From: Campylorhamphus procurvoides
Taxonomy: Eukaryota; Chordata; Aves; Passeriformes; Dendrocolaptidae
DNA length: 64,000 nt
Reading direction: 5' to 3'
Assembly: GCA_013396655.1 (NCBI GenBank)
Contig: WBMV01003365.1
Coordinates: forward strand, 6,180-70,179
Part shown: positions 49,431-62,486 of the stretch, one piece after another
Numbering within the stretch: position 1 is the stretch's first letter
Layout of the letters: each line of letters starts with the position of its first letter
The notes under the pieces: model-generated
The model's input: the letters and a program-made list of their open reading frames with translations, nothing else
Databases searched by the model: none
What the model was told of the DNA's origin: nothing
Position numbers and translations under genes: made by a program

Positions 49431-50190
49431 GCTCCGACCTGGCAGGGCATGTCCCATGGGTTTTCCTTCTCTTCCAAAATTGGTTCAATGAAGTTTTGTG
49501 ATGACTTTGATGTGATTTAGGCCCTGAACATGGACTCGTAACTTGGAGAGCCAAAATTATGCCCCTTGAATGGTCATGTTGCTTCAGTTTCTGCTTTTCC
49601 CCAGCTCAGCCATTCAGTTCTTTCCACTTCACAATAAACCAAGTGGCTTTTCTTGACATAAAGCAAATAATTACATCACCTTTTACCCAGCCACTTGCTG
49701 TCAGAAAAATCAAAACTCTTGAATAAAGCAGCTTCCACAAGGAACTGCTGTTGAACTGTGTGGCCTTTCTCCTTGAGCTGCCACCAGCCCTTGTTTATCA
49801 CTGCCACTGTCCAGAGCAGCATCTCATAAGCCTTGTGGGGCAGCAGGAGCATTTTCTGTTTAAAAATCTGTGTGTTTAGTCTTTGGGTGCTTGTAATCAT
49901 CTCACATTTTCAGCATTCAGGCTTGGTTGCCTCTTGGTAACAACCTTTCCAGCTGCACTGAAAGAGGGATTTCTGAACAAACACAGAAAGGAAGAGAAGA
50001 TTAAACAGGTGACAGCCAGTGAAGACAGGAGCCAGGCCAGGCTGTTGGGTTTTGTTTTGGGGTTCATTTTTAATTAATTTTTTTTATTTTGGGAAGCCAA
50101 GAGACATTTGTGTCATGAGGGAGGGGGCCCTCCATGGCTGACCAGACACGTAGTGCCTTATTCCCTGAACAAACCTTTTATTTATTGCCC

Positions 50191-51134
50191 TGGTTTCAGC
50201 TGGGATGGAGTTAGTTTTCTTCTCAGTAGCTGGTGCAGTGCTGTTGGATTCAGTATGAGAAATACCCTAAATTAAGGACTTTTCTGTTTCGCAGGCTATG
50301 CCAGTGGGCAGGCGCATAGGAAGATATCAGGGACAATTGCCCAGACAGATGAGCTGAACAATCCAAGTGTTTCAGGGAATATCATGTTCTGTATATAAAC
50401 TGGGGGGAGTTAATTAACAGTTCTTAAACCGTTCTCTCAACACAATGAGATTTACAGCTTCTCGAACTCCTCCCAAACATAGAGAAAACTGTATAAAGGT
50501 AAGTTGGAGATAGTGATAAAGTGGGAGAAGACCTCCACTGAAACTGATCCATGGACTAAGTCCATATTCTCCTCCCTCACAGGGATGCCTTGGGTGAGAA
50601 TTATACTCAACACTGCTTTTAAGACTGGAGTTTGTACTTTTGCTTACCACATTAGTAGATTGCTTCATATCAGAACTTCTCCTTTCTTAATATGTGTATC
50701 AGTGGATTGCTTTAAAACATATTTTTGCAGTAGACACTATCATGGACAACCTCCAAACCTTATTAATCTCTCACAATTTGTATTAATAAAGGTGTTATTC
50801 CGCGTTCTGTGAACTGTTAAAGAGAATAAAATTAATCCTTGCAGTTGCCACCAGCGGAAAACACTCTGCCAGAACGCGCTGAGGGGTCTTGGCTCTGTTG
50901 AGTCCCCCCAACAAGGGTGGTCGAGGTGGCCCCCGACCTTGTGAAGCTGTTTGTGAACGGTCTCATTACAAGCCACCGAGGGACTGTGGGACACCAGGGG
51001 CTTGACTTTCCCTGGGCTAAAGACAGGCAAAAATCTGAACTCCCACCTTTCACAGGACACCATCCCACCACAGGGTGTGTGGTGAGTGAGTGCCAGTGTG
51101 GTGCTTGGCTGCCAGCTGGGGTTAAGCCATTACA
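50191..51134 (+). mobile_element. ERV LTR interrupted by a second insertion
   Basis: The + strand starts TGGTTTCAGCTGGGATGGAG, has a CTGTATATAAACTGGGGGGA TATA region near 50390, and continues to the R/U5-like CTCAACACAATGAGATTTAC. It resumes near 51061 with CATCCCACCACAGGGTG and ends GGGGTTAAGCCATTACA. Together the outer parts (about 50191-50473 and 51061-51134) look like one passerine ERV LTR in + orientation. About 590 bases between them do not belong to that LTR. No viral genes were seen. Confidence 0.75.
50474..51060. mobile_element. Unidentified insert inside the LTR
   Basis: About 590 bp with no family I recognise. It carries AATAAA signals (TTAATAAAGGTGTTATTCC and AGAATAAAATTAATCC) followed by GC-richer sequence. 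This would suit the end of another retroelement, but a captured non-repeat segment is equally possible. Junctions are approximate, and no duplication was resolved. Confidence 0.4.
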
Positions 51135-54100
51135 CTTATCTGTGAACACTGATGCCTTGCAAACTTAGTTTTTAACATGTCCCTTTCCAGCCACAGTCGA
51201 AGAGGAAACACGCAGAATTCCTGAGGTCTTCCCTAGGAATGAAAGGATGTTGCTTGAAATAAGGAATGGTGTTCCCAAGCACAGTCGCTATGACTGCTGT
51301 GACACTGGCAGGCAGGTGTTATTCCAGTGCAGGCAACCTTTAGTGGGGGGGACTAAACCAGGCACACACCTGCAATCTGAACATACATTCTGGTCCAGAA
51401 GTGTTATTCCAGCACAGATTGTACCCCTCTCTCCTGCCAGGTAAAGGGAATGCTACGGGTTCTTGTGCATTATTTGGAAGAAAAGGCATCTTTTCCTTGG
51501 AGCATGCCTTCTCAGCCCTAGGATCTGACTTCCTCTGCAGCAGCAAAGTGCAGCCTCCACTTCTCTACTGCCAAAGGATGAGGCCCCCAACCCTGTGCTT
51601 TGAAAGAAAAGCATTTCTGTGACCCATAATCCTGTCACAGACAGGGAAAAGGATGCTGGCAGGCTGTTCTTGGGTGCTGTATTGCTCTGTGTGCCTAATA
51701 AATACATGTAACACACCTGGAAACACAGGGACACCACCAATGAAGGAGCTGGGGGCCCATCTCCTTCAAAGACTGCCTGTACCCATCCATGGTGACTTCC
51801 CTGAACTGCTGATGCCTTTAGCACCTGGCTGCTTGCTGCAGCAACTTCCCCCTGTTAATGATGCCTCTGTAATGCATTCATTGCTTGATCAGAAAAAGGA
51901 CTTGTTCCTTCATGCAGAGATCAGAATGTTGCTGGGGTCAATGCGCTGAGGCCATTAAGGTCCCTTCGTTACTGGTATTTTACAGCAATTTTATTGCAGG
52001 CAGCTAATGAAGTCAGGCAATTAATCTGCGGCCCCTCAGCCCTCCTCAGACCTGCCTTTCACTGTAGTACAGTAGAGTTGTTCTGACCTGTAAGTAATGG
52101 CCCACAATATCTGCTGTGAGCAAGCAAAGGGAGGGCCCCGAAATTATCATTACTTGTTCCTGCTTTGACCACTAAATCTTCCAGTGCCTCCCAGTATCAC
52201 TTCTGAACCTCTCTGAGTGTCGACCAGTCCTTACTAATACCTCACCTGACAGGTTGACATGAAGCTGGGCAGAAACTCGGAGGTGGAAACTGGATTTTGG
52301 CCAGAGCAGTGACCAGACTGCCACATTTCCCATTTCACTTGAAACAAGGGGTTTCAGCACTGAAGTGATAAAAGGCTTCATCACTGGGGCCCCATGAACC
52401 CAGATTTCACCTACAAATGGGCCTGAAAAGGAGCAACCTGTTTGAAATGGGGCTAATGCAACTTTTGTGCACGGTCACTGGTGCTCATGCAGAGGGCTGG
52501 GGTCCTTACAAGGTGTGAATGAGACAGAGTTGCCCTTACTTGTAGTACTAATTGTTGCATTACTCCATGACATTATCAAGCAGTAAGGTAGAAATGTAAA
52601 ACCCCACCAAAGTGCTTTCTACCCTGCTCAAGTCCTTCTACCAAGAAACCCTAATAAAGGTGTGTGCAGCTGTAAACAACAGGTTATACACACTAAATAA
52701 CTTTGTAATTATGCTGGCTGTCAAAACATGGAAGACCTTGTCTTGTCAGTAGCTTGCTTTTGTGTGGCTGCCTTTCCCTGGGACCCCTCATCCTGAGTGG
52801 GCTGGAGAGGAACTTGATCAGAATGACTGTGTGATGCCTGAATAATGCCCAGGGTCTGTGCAGAAAGGGGCATCTACATCCTGGAAAGGCAGCAGTATCC
52901 AAACAGGGTAGTCCAGGTGCTGAGAAAAAAAGGCAGGGAAAGGAAGAGCACCAGAGGGTGTTCCAATAGTTTTCTATTACTCATCAAGGCTGTTTTACAG
53001 CAGAATTACAGCAGAATGCCTGACTAAGGGCAGTTTGAAGAGGGAAGAGAGATGCCAGGGTTTTGGGAGCCACTCATGTTAGGGGACCCTGATTTTTTTT
53101 TTTTACTGGGGAGAGAGGAAAACATGAAGGAGAGGGAAACAGGTAAAAACTCGTCCTTCCTGATCTGATTCTTAGTTGGTACCAAGGGCTGGTACCAGCC
53201 CAACTGCTGGTTTACATCAGAAGGGTCAAATCCAAGCCACCAACCAGGTGGGAATTGCTGCCCTCCCACACTCCTGTGGATCAGGACAAGGCTCCAGCAG
53301 TGATCAGTTCCAGCTGGGAGGTTTCAAGCCATTCTTCCTTGTCCTCCCCACCCCTCCCCCACTGTTTCTTGTCCCTGGTCCATGTTCCNTTACTGAGGCT
53401 CTTAACAAACAATCTTTATGGAATGCAAACCTGGCTTATCAGGCTAATGCAGATTGTCTGAAATCCTTATCTCCATGGGCCAGTTAGCTGGAGTGATTCC
53501 CTTTTCACGGGGAATAGAGAATGAAGAGCTGCGCACCAGCCTACTCCCCCCTCCAATCACTGCCATTTACTGGCAGTGAACCGAAGGGCTCTGATTTCCA
53601 AACTCATAAATAACGCAAGGCCTCAGAGCTGAGCTGTCCTATGTCTCCAAACAGTTGTTCAGCTGCGCAGAGAGACGGAATCAGCCTGTGAGGGGCTTGG
53701 GGGCAGGGCTGGAAAGGGCAAAAAGGGAAGAGCATCTGGTTTGTTGCACCTTTCTGAGAAGAACAGTCCATATTTAAGCCAACATCTAATGCTAGAGCAG
53801 CACAATCTCCTCACTCACACACACACAGATGCATCCCTCCCTCTAAACAGCGACCTGGCCCCTGACATCTGCATATGTTTCCTTGGTGTGGTTTTTGCTC
53901 CTCAGCTTAGCCTGCTGTCAGCTGGGGAGAAGCTGCTGATATTTGTATGTTGAAGATTTATGGTGAGAAACACGCCCGCTGCTCAGGAGAAGTTTCCTCT
54001 TCGTGCTGTTCATGTTGTACATGTATTTTCTGTACCTCATGTGGGTCGAGTTTGTGTGCCTGGGGAATGGTTGGCAGCTAAATAGCTCTGCTGCTTTCTC

Positions 54101-55980
54101 GGGGGACAGAAGCATGGATAAAAAGCTAATAGCGTCTGTGAGGAAATGTTTTTGTTCTGGCTGCCGAGCTCTGGGGAATATATATAAAAGTCCATCCCTG
54201 GTAACACTCAGTGAAGCAAACAGATGCTGCTGTTGTCTCTGTGTCTGTGATCTGTGGAAATGTTCACCTTTGCTGGGACGCCATGAGATGCCAGATGAAC
54301 TACAGCAGGTCCTAACCCTTCAATTGTGAAATACGAAACAGGCCTGTACTGAAGTGACAAGAGAAGAAGGGGCCTGACTTTTCACCACCATGTGCAAGTT
54401 CCTTTCCTATCTATTTTGCCTCTTTCTCTTTTGAATGTTTTCCTGGTCAGAAGACAAGAGTCTAGACTGAGCACTGATGAGGTGCAAGGGGACCACACCA
54501 AGCCACAGCTGTACAGAGAAATAAGGCTCTGAGGGAAACAAGCTTCCCACAGCACATGGCACAGAGAAATGCTCATGTAGTTGCTGTTGTTTCCTCATCC
54601 CTCCTGGCATCTGGGCAGATGCCAGCAGGAAGGATTAGTTTAGCAACAGATATTATTATGTATCTCAGAGCAGGGGAGCTTGTGTACCCCAGGATGCAGT
54701 TTATCCCTTTCCGTTGATGCTAGCTAACTCCTAAATCCAGGAATACGAATTACATCAAAGCACAGAGATGTCTTGGTGACACCTCTGCCATGCAGAGGAG
54801 AACAGAGATACCTCTACTTGGACACCTTTGTTGGACACTCTGCATCCCAGAGGTGGAACTCCTGTCCAGCATGGCAATTCAGCCAGCTGCTGGAAAGTGT
54901 TATTGTTTGCAGGTAGCTCTAAGGTTTGAACCTTGGTCTCTGTGGCACATACAGTGAAAGGGCAGTTCTCCGTGTTGCAGCTTCTCCTAAAAAAAACCCA
55001 CAAAACATCCCACCAGTGGTGATGATTTTGCATGTGCTGTCAGCACACACAGCGTCTCCTCCTTGGCTGCTTCTCAGTCTTTGTTCTGGTACTTTTTACC
55101 CAAAACTCAGAAGTGGTGTGCCCTTCTTGCTTAAGAAGAAGAGGAGAAATTGAGCAAACAAACGGGCAGGGTCATCTCACCACACCCTGCAACCTCTCTC
55201 ATTAACTGGACCTCTGTGTTTCACTGTTCATTAACACACTCTTGGGAGGAGTCAGGAAGGCACACTGCACTGCAAATCTGTTCAGGTAATGTCTGTGAAT
55301 GGCAGCTGTCATGCAGGTCTTCAGAGACAAGTACAGCCATCATCAGTGGACATGTAAAGCCATGGCAGCATCTCCAGACCTAGCTGTAAGGATGGATTAT
55401 GTTCCTGGAAATAAAGACTCACAATTAGTCTTTGGTAATTATACTACAGCATTTCGACTGGAGGGTTAGATTTCATTGTACCTTTCTTCTTCTAGAAAAT
55501 CCAGCTTTAGTTTCCTTGGAAGGTTCTAAAACCTCTTATAACTGCCTGTCTTACAGATGTCCCTCTGTACAATGGAAAAAATATTCAAATTCTTCCTCTT
55601 TCCTTGGCTTTGATGTGAATGTACTGGGGAAAGTCCAGCTCCTGCTGTCTCCTGTTCTGGAAATCTGTGTCTCCCCAGTTATTTCCATTCTAGAATTAAC
55701 ACGTTTCTTAGCTTGGAATTTCAACCCTTCATCGTGTGGATGTTTGGGGTGCAAACCTGATTCTGCTGAAACCAGCAGCTGAACTACTCGTCTTGCCAGG
55801 ACCTGGAATTTATCCATCTCCCACTCCTTCTGGGAGAGGTGGACTCAGCCCCAGTCGATGTCCTTATGTGCTGCCAAGTTTTGTGGTGCATTTAGGAGCT
55901 GTAACATTTGTCTGTTCTCCCCTTCAGATTGTTTATTTCAGCCTGCCTGCTGGACTACTACAGGACAGTTAGCTGCTCTC
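51135..55980. other. Intergenic, mostly unique; candidate conserved blocks
   Basis: No protein gene or interspersed repeat was recognised. Two sub-blocks look unlike neutral repeat-rich DNA: about 51950-52160, with homeodomain-type TTAATC/TAATGA words and CpGs, and about 53520-53700, with an 8-bp inverted repeat CACTGCCA-5-TGGCAGTG at 53558-53578. A (CA)n run lies near 53813-53827 and an N at 53389. Regulatory function is only a guess. Confidence 0.4.
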
Positions 55981-55984
55981 CAGA

Positions 55985-56350
55985 GTGGGAACTGGAATTA
56001 TTTAGCCTGGAGAAAAGGAGACACAGAGAGAGGGACTTTATTTGTCCCTGGAAGGGGGAGGTTGTAGCATGGTGGGGGTCAGTCTCTTCAACCAGATGAC
56101 AGGACAAGAGGAAATGACCTCAAGTTACACCAGAGGTGATTTAGATTGGATGGTAGGAAAAATTTCTCCACCAGGAGTGTTATCAAGCATTGGAACAGGC
56201 TGCCCATGGAAGTGGTGGAATCACCATTCCTAGGAGGGATTTAAAAGATGCATAGATGTGGCACTGAGGGACATGGTTTAGGGGTAGACCTGGCAGTACT
56301 GGGTTGGATTTGTTAATCTTAGAGGTCTTTTCCAACCTAAATGATTCTAG
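55985..56350 (+). mobile_element. CR1 LINE 3' end
   Basis: About 365 bp in + orientation with clear CR1 phrases (AATTATTTAGCCTGGAGAAA, ACAGGACAAGAGGAAATGAC, CATTGGAACAGGCTGCCCAT, GAGGTCTTTTCCAACCTAAA), ending ATGATTCTAG. It is 5'-truncated, as usual for CR1. Confidence 0.93.
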
Positions 56351-59300
56351 AAGTCTCTGGGAAGTCCTGGACTGTGTTTTGGAAGAGCTTTTTGCAGGTT
56401 TGTTCCTTCTCCTCCTGGGCACACACAGCTGGGTTGCTTTGGTGAGTCCTGCTGCTCTTACCAGGGTTGCCATCTCAGCCAAGTCCCTGGCTGACTGGAC
56501 CAAGCAGTGGCTCATGGATGATAAAAAGGTGGCGTGTTGGGTGTGAGGCTTTGCAAGCTGTGATCAGACTCTTTCTCCTGTCATTGCATTGTTCCTGGGG
56601 CAGAGGTGTGGGCCACAGCCCGAGAAGCTCTGTGGTCGTGCCAGAGCAAGGGTCAGGCTGGTCTGCTCCCAGAGCTGAGCGAGGCACTGGTGTGCACAGG
56701 GGAAACTGTGCTTTTGGTTCTTGTATGTGAAGGGCCCTTCTACCAGTGCCTTTCTGCAGCAGGTCAGGATGGGCCTCATTGAACTGCCCACAGGAAAACT
56801 GGGAGGAGCCACACAAGCTTGCCCCTTTTCAAAGGTGATGGCTGTTCCTGATAATGCCAACTGGCTCAGCTTTCATTTCATCTTCCCAATGACTAGTGCA
56901 GACAGATCAATTAGGGGCTGCACACAAGAAACTGCAGCTCCTCAACCCTCCCCCAGATAATAATAAAAATATGCTCCTGCTTTTCTCCTCCCTTGAAGTC
57001 CCCAGGAGAGTATTAGCTGGTGCTGCAGGTGCAGCTGCCCTGCAGGGTGGTGAGAGCAATGAATAGTAAGGTTTTTAGCTCAAGCACACTAAGGCTGTTC
57101 AGCAGCCATTGGATAATCCTCTGTTAATCAGATTATGTAAATTACTACTTCAGTATCCCTACCCCATCTCTCGTCCCCCTGCTCTCCAAGCTGGAAATAA
57201 AAGGCACTCTAAAAAGAAACATTTAGGCTGCAAAAAGGCAGCACTGCTGAAGGGGGTGGACAGAGTGTGCCGGGACGAGGAGCAGGGGAGCAGGGCTTTG
57301 TTTCCTCGAAGACAGGCATTCTGCCTTGGCAAAGTAGTGGGAGACACCAGCAGAGCAAAGGTCAGGGGTGGGTGCTGCCTGTGTATTGATGGTGTCTCGG
57401 TATTGGGCTTGGGAGGACAACGCTGATGCATTCCTGGGGGCCAGCACTTCACCCCAGGATGTTATTTTTGGTGGGCTGAAAGAGCATCCCTGACCTCCTT
57501 GGAGCACAGAGACTTCCTGCCCCTTACTTTGCATCCAGGATGTGTTATGTGCTCCTTCACTCGCGGCATAAAGCCCAGCACCTCAAACAAAGTTTGGGTT
57601 GAGAGATGCTATCCGCAGCCTGAGCTCAGCCTCTGAGCACAGCAACTAACTGAATGAAGGGACAGGTAACCAAAAAAGGCCACTGAAGCTGTGCCTGCAA
57701 AGCCTGGACTAGCAAGCTGTGTTGCCCAAAGCCTGCTCTTGTGCTTTAGTGCACATAAGGTAATCACATCCTCTGGGTTTGATCCAGGCTTATGTTTTAC
57801 TGGAACACTGGTCAGGAGTCCTGGCAGTCACACCAGCATCTTCCTCAAGTTTGGCCAGTGCTCAGAACATGGCTTGTGACACTTAGTTGGTCTCTGAGGC
57901 TGTCATGTTTCCATCCAGGGAGGACCATGGTCTCTTTTTTTAGCAGCTGGAGTAGAAAGCTGAAGAAGGCAAGAGTGGTCAATTAAAAATAAAACAGGAG
58001 CTGAGAGCTTACTAATTCTTTGTGTGCCCACTGAAAATGACCCAGAAAACCAAGCTGAGCTACATTTGTGCCATGATAGTCCTGGAAGATAGTCCTGCAA
58101 TTTATGATTGAGGGTGAGGTTGCCTTGCTCGAAGCAGAAACAACATACTGGAGATGAGATTGTCCACCCCAACACGGGTTTTGCACTGGGCTCTTGGCAC
58201 TCACAGATGATTAAGAGAATTTGTTCCCCAGTCCCTCTCCACCACTGAACATACTGGTACCTATGTCTTGTTCAGAAAGGGTAGGCAAAGCTGTCTGAAG
58301 GTTTACTCAAGAGCTGTTTAAAATTTGCACATTCAGGGCTCAGATCCCATGTGTTTGATGGGTCCAGCAGGTCACAAGGCAGGTCTCTTGGCTTCATGGG
58401 CTCAGGTGACAGACACAGGTAGGGTGGGAACAAGGAAGGACTCCATTGGTGTTCATGGAGCTGCTTCCCTGTGTTGTGATGTGGGAGGGTGGGACATCAG
58501 CTCTGCAGCAATGGTGGTCAGCTGGGGAATGGACAGATGGGTCCAAACTATTAGGAGGTTCTGCCTGGCGTTGAAAAAATTATTTTGAAAATGCAGGCAG
58601 TCAGATATGCAGATTGCACAGTCCCCACCTTGAGGAATTTTGACAAAAATTTGTCTTCCTTTCTCTGGGCTGCTTTTGACTTTTGGAGAGCCAGGTAAAA
58701 GTAAAGGGGTGTACAGCATAATCATGTGATGGAATACAGGCAAATTCAAAGAGTGATTGGGTGATTTCTGCATGCTGCAAATCAGCACTGTCCTGTAGTA
58801 ACTGATGAAAGCTCACCAGTTTACACCAGCTGAGCTTCTGAGAAACTGAAGTGTACTTAAAAACAATGGAGCAAAGCAACTGAAAATGAAATTTAGAATT
58901 AATTTTACCATCTCTCCATCAAGGCAGCAATAAGGGCACACATTCATATCCCTGCAAAAAAGTAGGATGGCATAACTTTAAAAGCAGTGTAGGAAAGCTA
59001 CCTTTAAGAGCCAGGAGAGTGAGCAGGACTGTTTTTTCTATATGAAATGGACTGTTCTATCATCATGAGCTCCTGAGAGCATGGATTTATTGAAGTTTCC
59101 CTTTGCACACACATGCACTGCTGGTCCTGCAAGAGGAGCAGCCTCAAGCACCCAAAAGGGGACCTCTCCTTTGAGGATTTCAACCTCAGCCATTCCTATG
59201 CAGGAACCTGCTCTGAGATGCTACAGAGATTCAGAGTAAATTCCTTTCTTCCTTGCAAGTGCTCACCTCAGAGAAGACACTGTGTGGTTCCAGAGACTTG

Positions 59301-62300
59301 CACATGAAGAAACAGGACTTGCCAGACTGAAAAATCCTGGAGATTCCCAACACATGGAATACAAATGGCTGGGGATTGAGTGTTTTACCCAAAGTCATAC
59401 TGGACATTAAACCTTCTGGTCCCTACTCTTTGTCATTGGTTGAAAGTCTCTTGTGGAAGATGCAAACACACCTATGGCAAAGACCTTTTGGAGATTAAAG
59501 TCTGGTCAGAAAGGTTTTCTTATATTCAACTCGACGTTTCTCTGAATCTCTGGTTTGAGTGATGCTTATGTAGTGGTCCCACTGCTACATGCAACCTGAG
59601 CTACACATTGTGTGCCACGGAAAGTTGCAGCTGCTCATTCTCTGGCATGCCTGCCTTGTTTTCCTCTATTTTAGGTGGTTTCCAAAGAACTTTCAGTGTC
59701 TAGGTACATATGTGTCAAGGGGACACTGAGCTGCTTGTCTTTCCTCTTGATCCTGGTGGAAAGCTTTAGAGATACATGAAGTTTTCAGTTTCTTTATTCT
59801 GTGGCTAAACATTTTCTTCAAGGTTATCAGCAAGTTTCAACATTAGAAAGGAGATTTTTGGCTTCTGGAACTGAGACAAAAGGTGTGGCCAGAATTTAAA
59901 GCACCCTCCTGATGTGTTTTGTTAACACTAATAAGAGATTCAAAATGCTACAAAAAACTTCAGATGGTGAAAGTTTAGTATTTCAGCAGTCTGCACACAG
60001 ATGCTATTCTGAACCTCAAGCTCAATATATTCAAAATCTATTAATCTAAACTATGATTTTAAAGAACAGGAGCCCAGATGTGTATAATTGTTTCTTACTG
60101 TTCCCATATGTAGAGCATGGCTCTGAACCCACAGTGATAACATGGCTGAGTGCAGTCTCTTGCTGTCCTTCTCCTGTCCATCATTTTGTTGTGTGCTGCT
60201 TTCATCAGGCTGAAAAAGCTCACTTCACACAGCAGAAAAAAATTATTTAAATCCAGGCCCATCTTTTGAAATCTCTGCTGATATTTAGATATGATTCTCT
60301 GTGATATTCTGCTCATCTGCAGTGAAAGTTTAGCTGGACAAAGACAGAGTTTGAGGTCTGTCCCAGTGTAAAACATAAGCATTTTTTTCCCCATCTGACT
60401 GTCACTCTGTCTTGGAGAGGGTTTTGGAAGTTTGCCTTGGAAGTTGTATAGCAGGATAAAGCCTTTTGCTCCTTCTTGCTTACCACAGAGTCACCTATGC
60501 CAGAAACAGCTCTTCTTCCTTTAAAGAAGAGAAAGAACAAGGGTTACACCCCCTAGGATGTTTCAGGGGCTAGAATCTAAATGCTGGCATGCCAAAATTT
60601 CTAAAAGAGGCATGAGAAACCCAGTGGTGAGGGTGTTTAGACGTTTCAGCCATCCACACGTTCTTCACTTCTTCCGAGTGGCCAGCTCTGGCATGTTCCA
60701 CTTCACAGAGTCACACTGCAGGCTGTCTGATGCTTCAACCAGGCCAGGTACTGGTGCCCATGGTGCTGAGGCAAAAGCACATGAGCTGGCTGAAGCGAAA
60801 ATTAGAAAATACCTTCTGTTCCCCCTTGACTTTCCATGAACTAATGGGTAGCCACTGAAAACTAGACCTGCCGCAGGTAAAGAATTGCCCCAAACCCCAG
60901 GGAAACCATCAGGATGTATCCCAGCAGAAATTTTTGTGAAGAAGAACATGCCCAGGGTGTAATGTTGTGTTCATAGCTCTTGTTTCTGGCTGAGCTGGAG
61001 TGTCCTAGTAACTATGGGTTAGTCTAGGGAAAGCTAATCCCAGGTCTTGCAGCGATGTGTTGGTAATGTGTTCCCCCTGCTGCCACATCACTGCCGAGTT
61101 TGGAGAGGAAGCTGAATCAGACTGGTGTGGTTCATCAGTGCCAAGCAATCACAGTTCAACAGGAAGCTTAATAAAGAGACAGCGAAGCAGACTGTATGAC
61201 CCTTTCAGAGCATTCTGACAGGGTGGAAAACACCCTTAAAGTTGGTGTAAGAGTCAGAAACAGCCGCAAATGGGCTGCCACAGAGGAGTTCAGGAGGAGT
61301 AAATCCCTCATGCAGCAGGAGGAAAATGAGGAGGCCTTGGTGTCATCACAAATGTGGTGGTGGCTGTCCTGAGGGGGCCGGGATATCCCTTCTTCACCTC
61401 CTGTATCCCCAGCAAGGTGGGTTTCTCACCATGAGCCTGTCTCTGGAGAGAGTATGAACCTGGACAGCAACAGGAGCAGGATCCAGCTCTCCTCCATGGA
61501 CACGAGAGTGAACAGCAGTCCATCCAGCTCCTCTCTCTGCAAGGAAAGACACTTTCCTGACTCCATTTTGCAGTGCTCTGTCTGTTCAGGTTTTTAAAAC
61601 CCTAGGCAGTGAGGTATCCAAGCAGTCAGGGATCAAGAGCTTCAGCTCCCTCTCATTTCTAGACTTGCAAGCCCCTTTCCCTACTGTCGCCTGCTAGCTG
61701 CAGCATCAGAGGGCAAATTTTGGGTGCATAATGGGTTGGAAGGAGTAACAGAGAGGAGAGGTACTCTCCAGCTCTCCAATGTAAATTACATGGAAATGAG
61801 ACTTCTGTGAGGCCAAAGGCCCCTCCGGAATAGGGCCTTTAGTTAACATAACACTTGTGCTAAATGAAGCGGTTGACACAGCTTTCAGGCTGTAGTGCCA
61901 CTGTTAATTTACCGTGTGAAAGGACTGAACCTTCAGTCGAGCACTGCAGGGAACGACTTGCCCCGGCGGGGACCGAGGCTCATTCTCTCCGGAGAGGAAC
62001 CGCATCATTCCACTGCTGGCTCATTAATATTTATGGAGGCAATCCTGTTAGCTGAAACACTTTCGGTGCTTTTAGAAACCCAGTAGGTGAGCGCTGCCGA
62101 GCCACCCTGCTGTTTTGGGTGAGCTGGTCTGGGTAAGAGTTGGGCTTTCTCGGGACTTGGCAGAGGGAAGCAGTGGAGTGTTTTAAGCTGCCTTATCCTT
62201 TGGGCAGATGTCTTCCTGCCCCACGAAAGTGGAGTGGTAAGTTGGGGCTTGTCCTGTCCTGTCTTTTGCTCCCTTTTAGGGAGCCCTGTTGCTCCAGGGT

Positions 62301-62480
62301 GTAAGGAGGTATCTTGGTCTTTTTCTCCCTCTACTTCTATGCCTACCCAAAGTGAACTCCAGGAGCCTAATGGAGAAGTGGATGGAGGTGCAGATGGGAT
62401 TGGACGGGTCCCAAAGGGTGTGTGTGTTTGTGACAAGGCTATTCCCGTCCTGGCTTCTGCCTGTGGCAATTTTACCATTA
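56351..62480. other. Intergenic, no gene recognised; candidate regulatory blocks
   Basis: About 6 kb without a recognisable gene or interspersed repeat. Notable sub-blocks are a homeodomain-site cluster at about 57108-57145 and a unique CpG-containing block at about 61790-62080. Numerous ORFs on both strands are short, overlap each other and show no domain, so they are taken as chance. Confidence 0.45.
57108..57145 (+). promoter_or_regulatory. Cluster of homeodomain-type sites
   Basis: Within 38 bases there is GGATAATCC (an OTX/bicoid-type core, TAATCC) at 57111-57119, the palindromic TAATCAGATTA (TAAT-N3-ATTA, the P3 dimer site of paired-class homeodomains) at 57125-57135, and a further AAATTA. 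Such density is unusual for chance, but enhancer activity is not shown. Confidence 0.35.
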
Positions 62481-62486
62481 TTTTCA

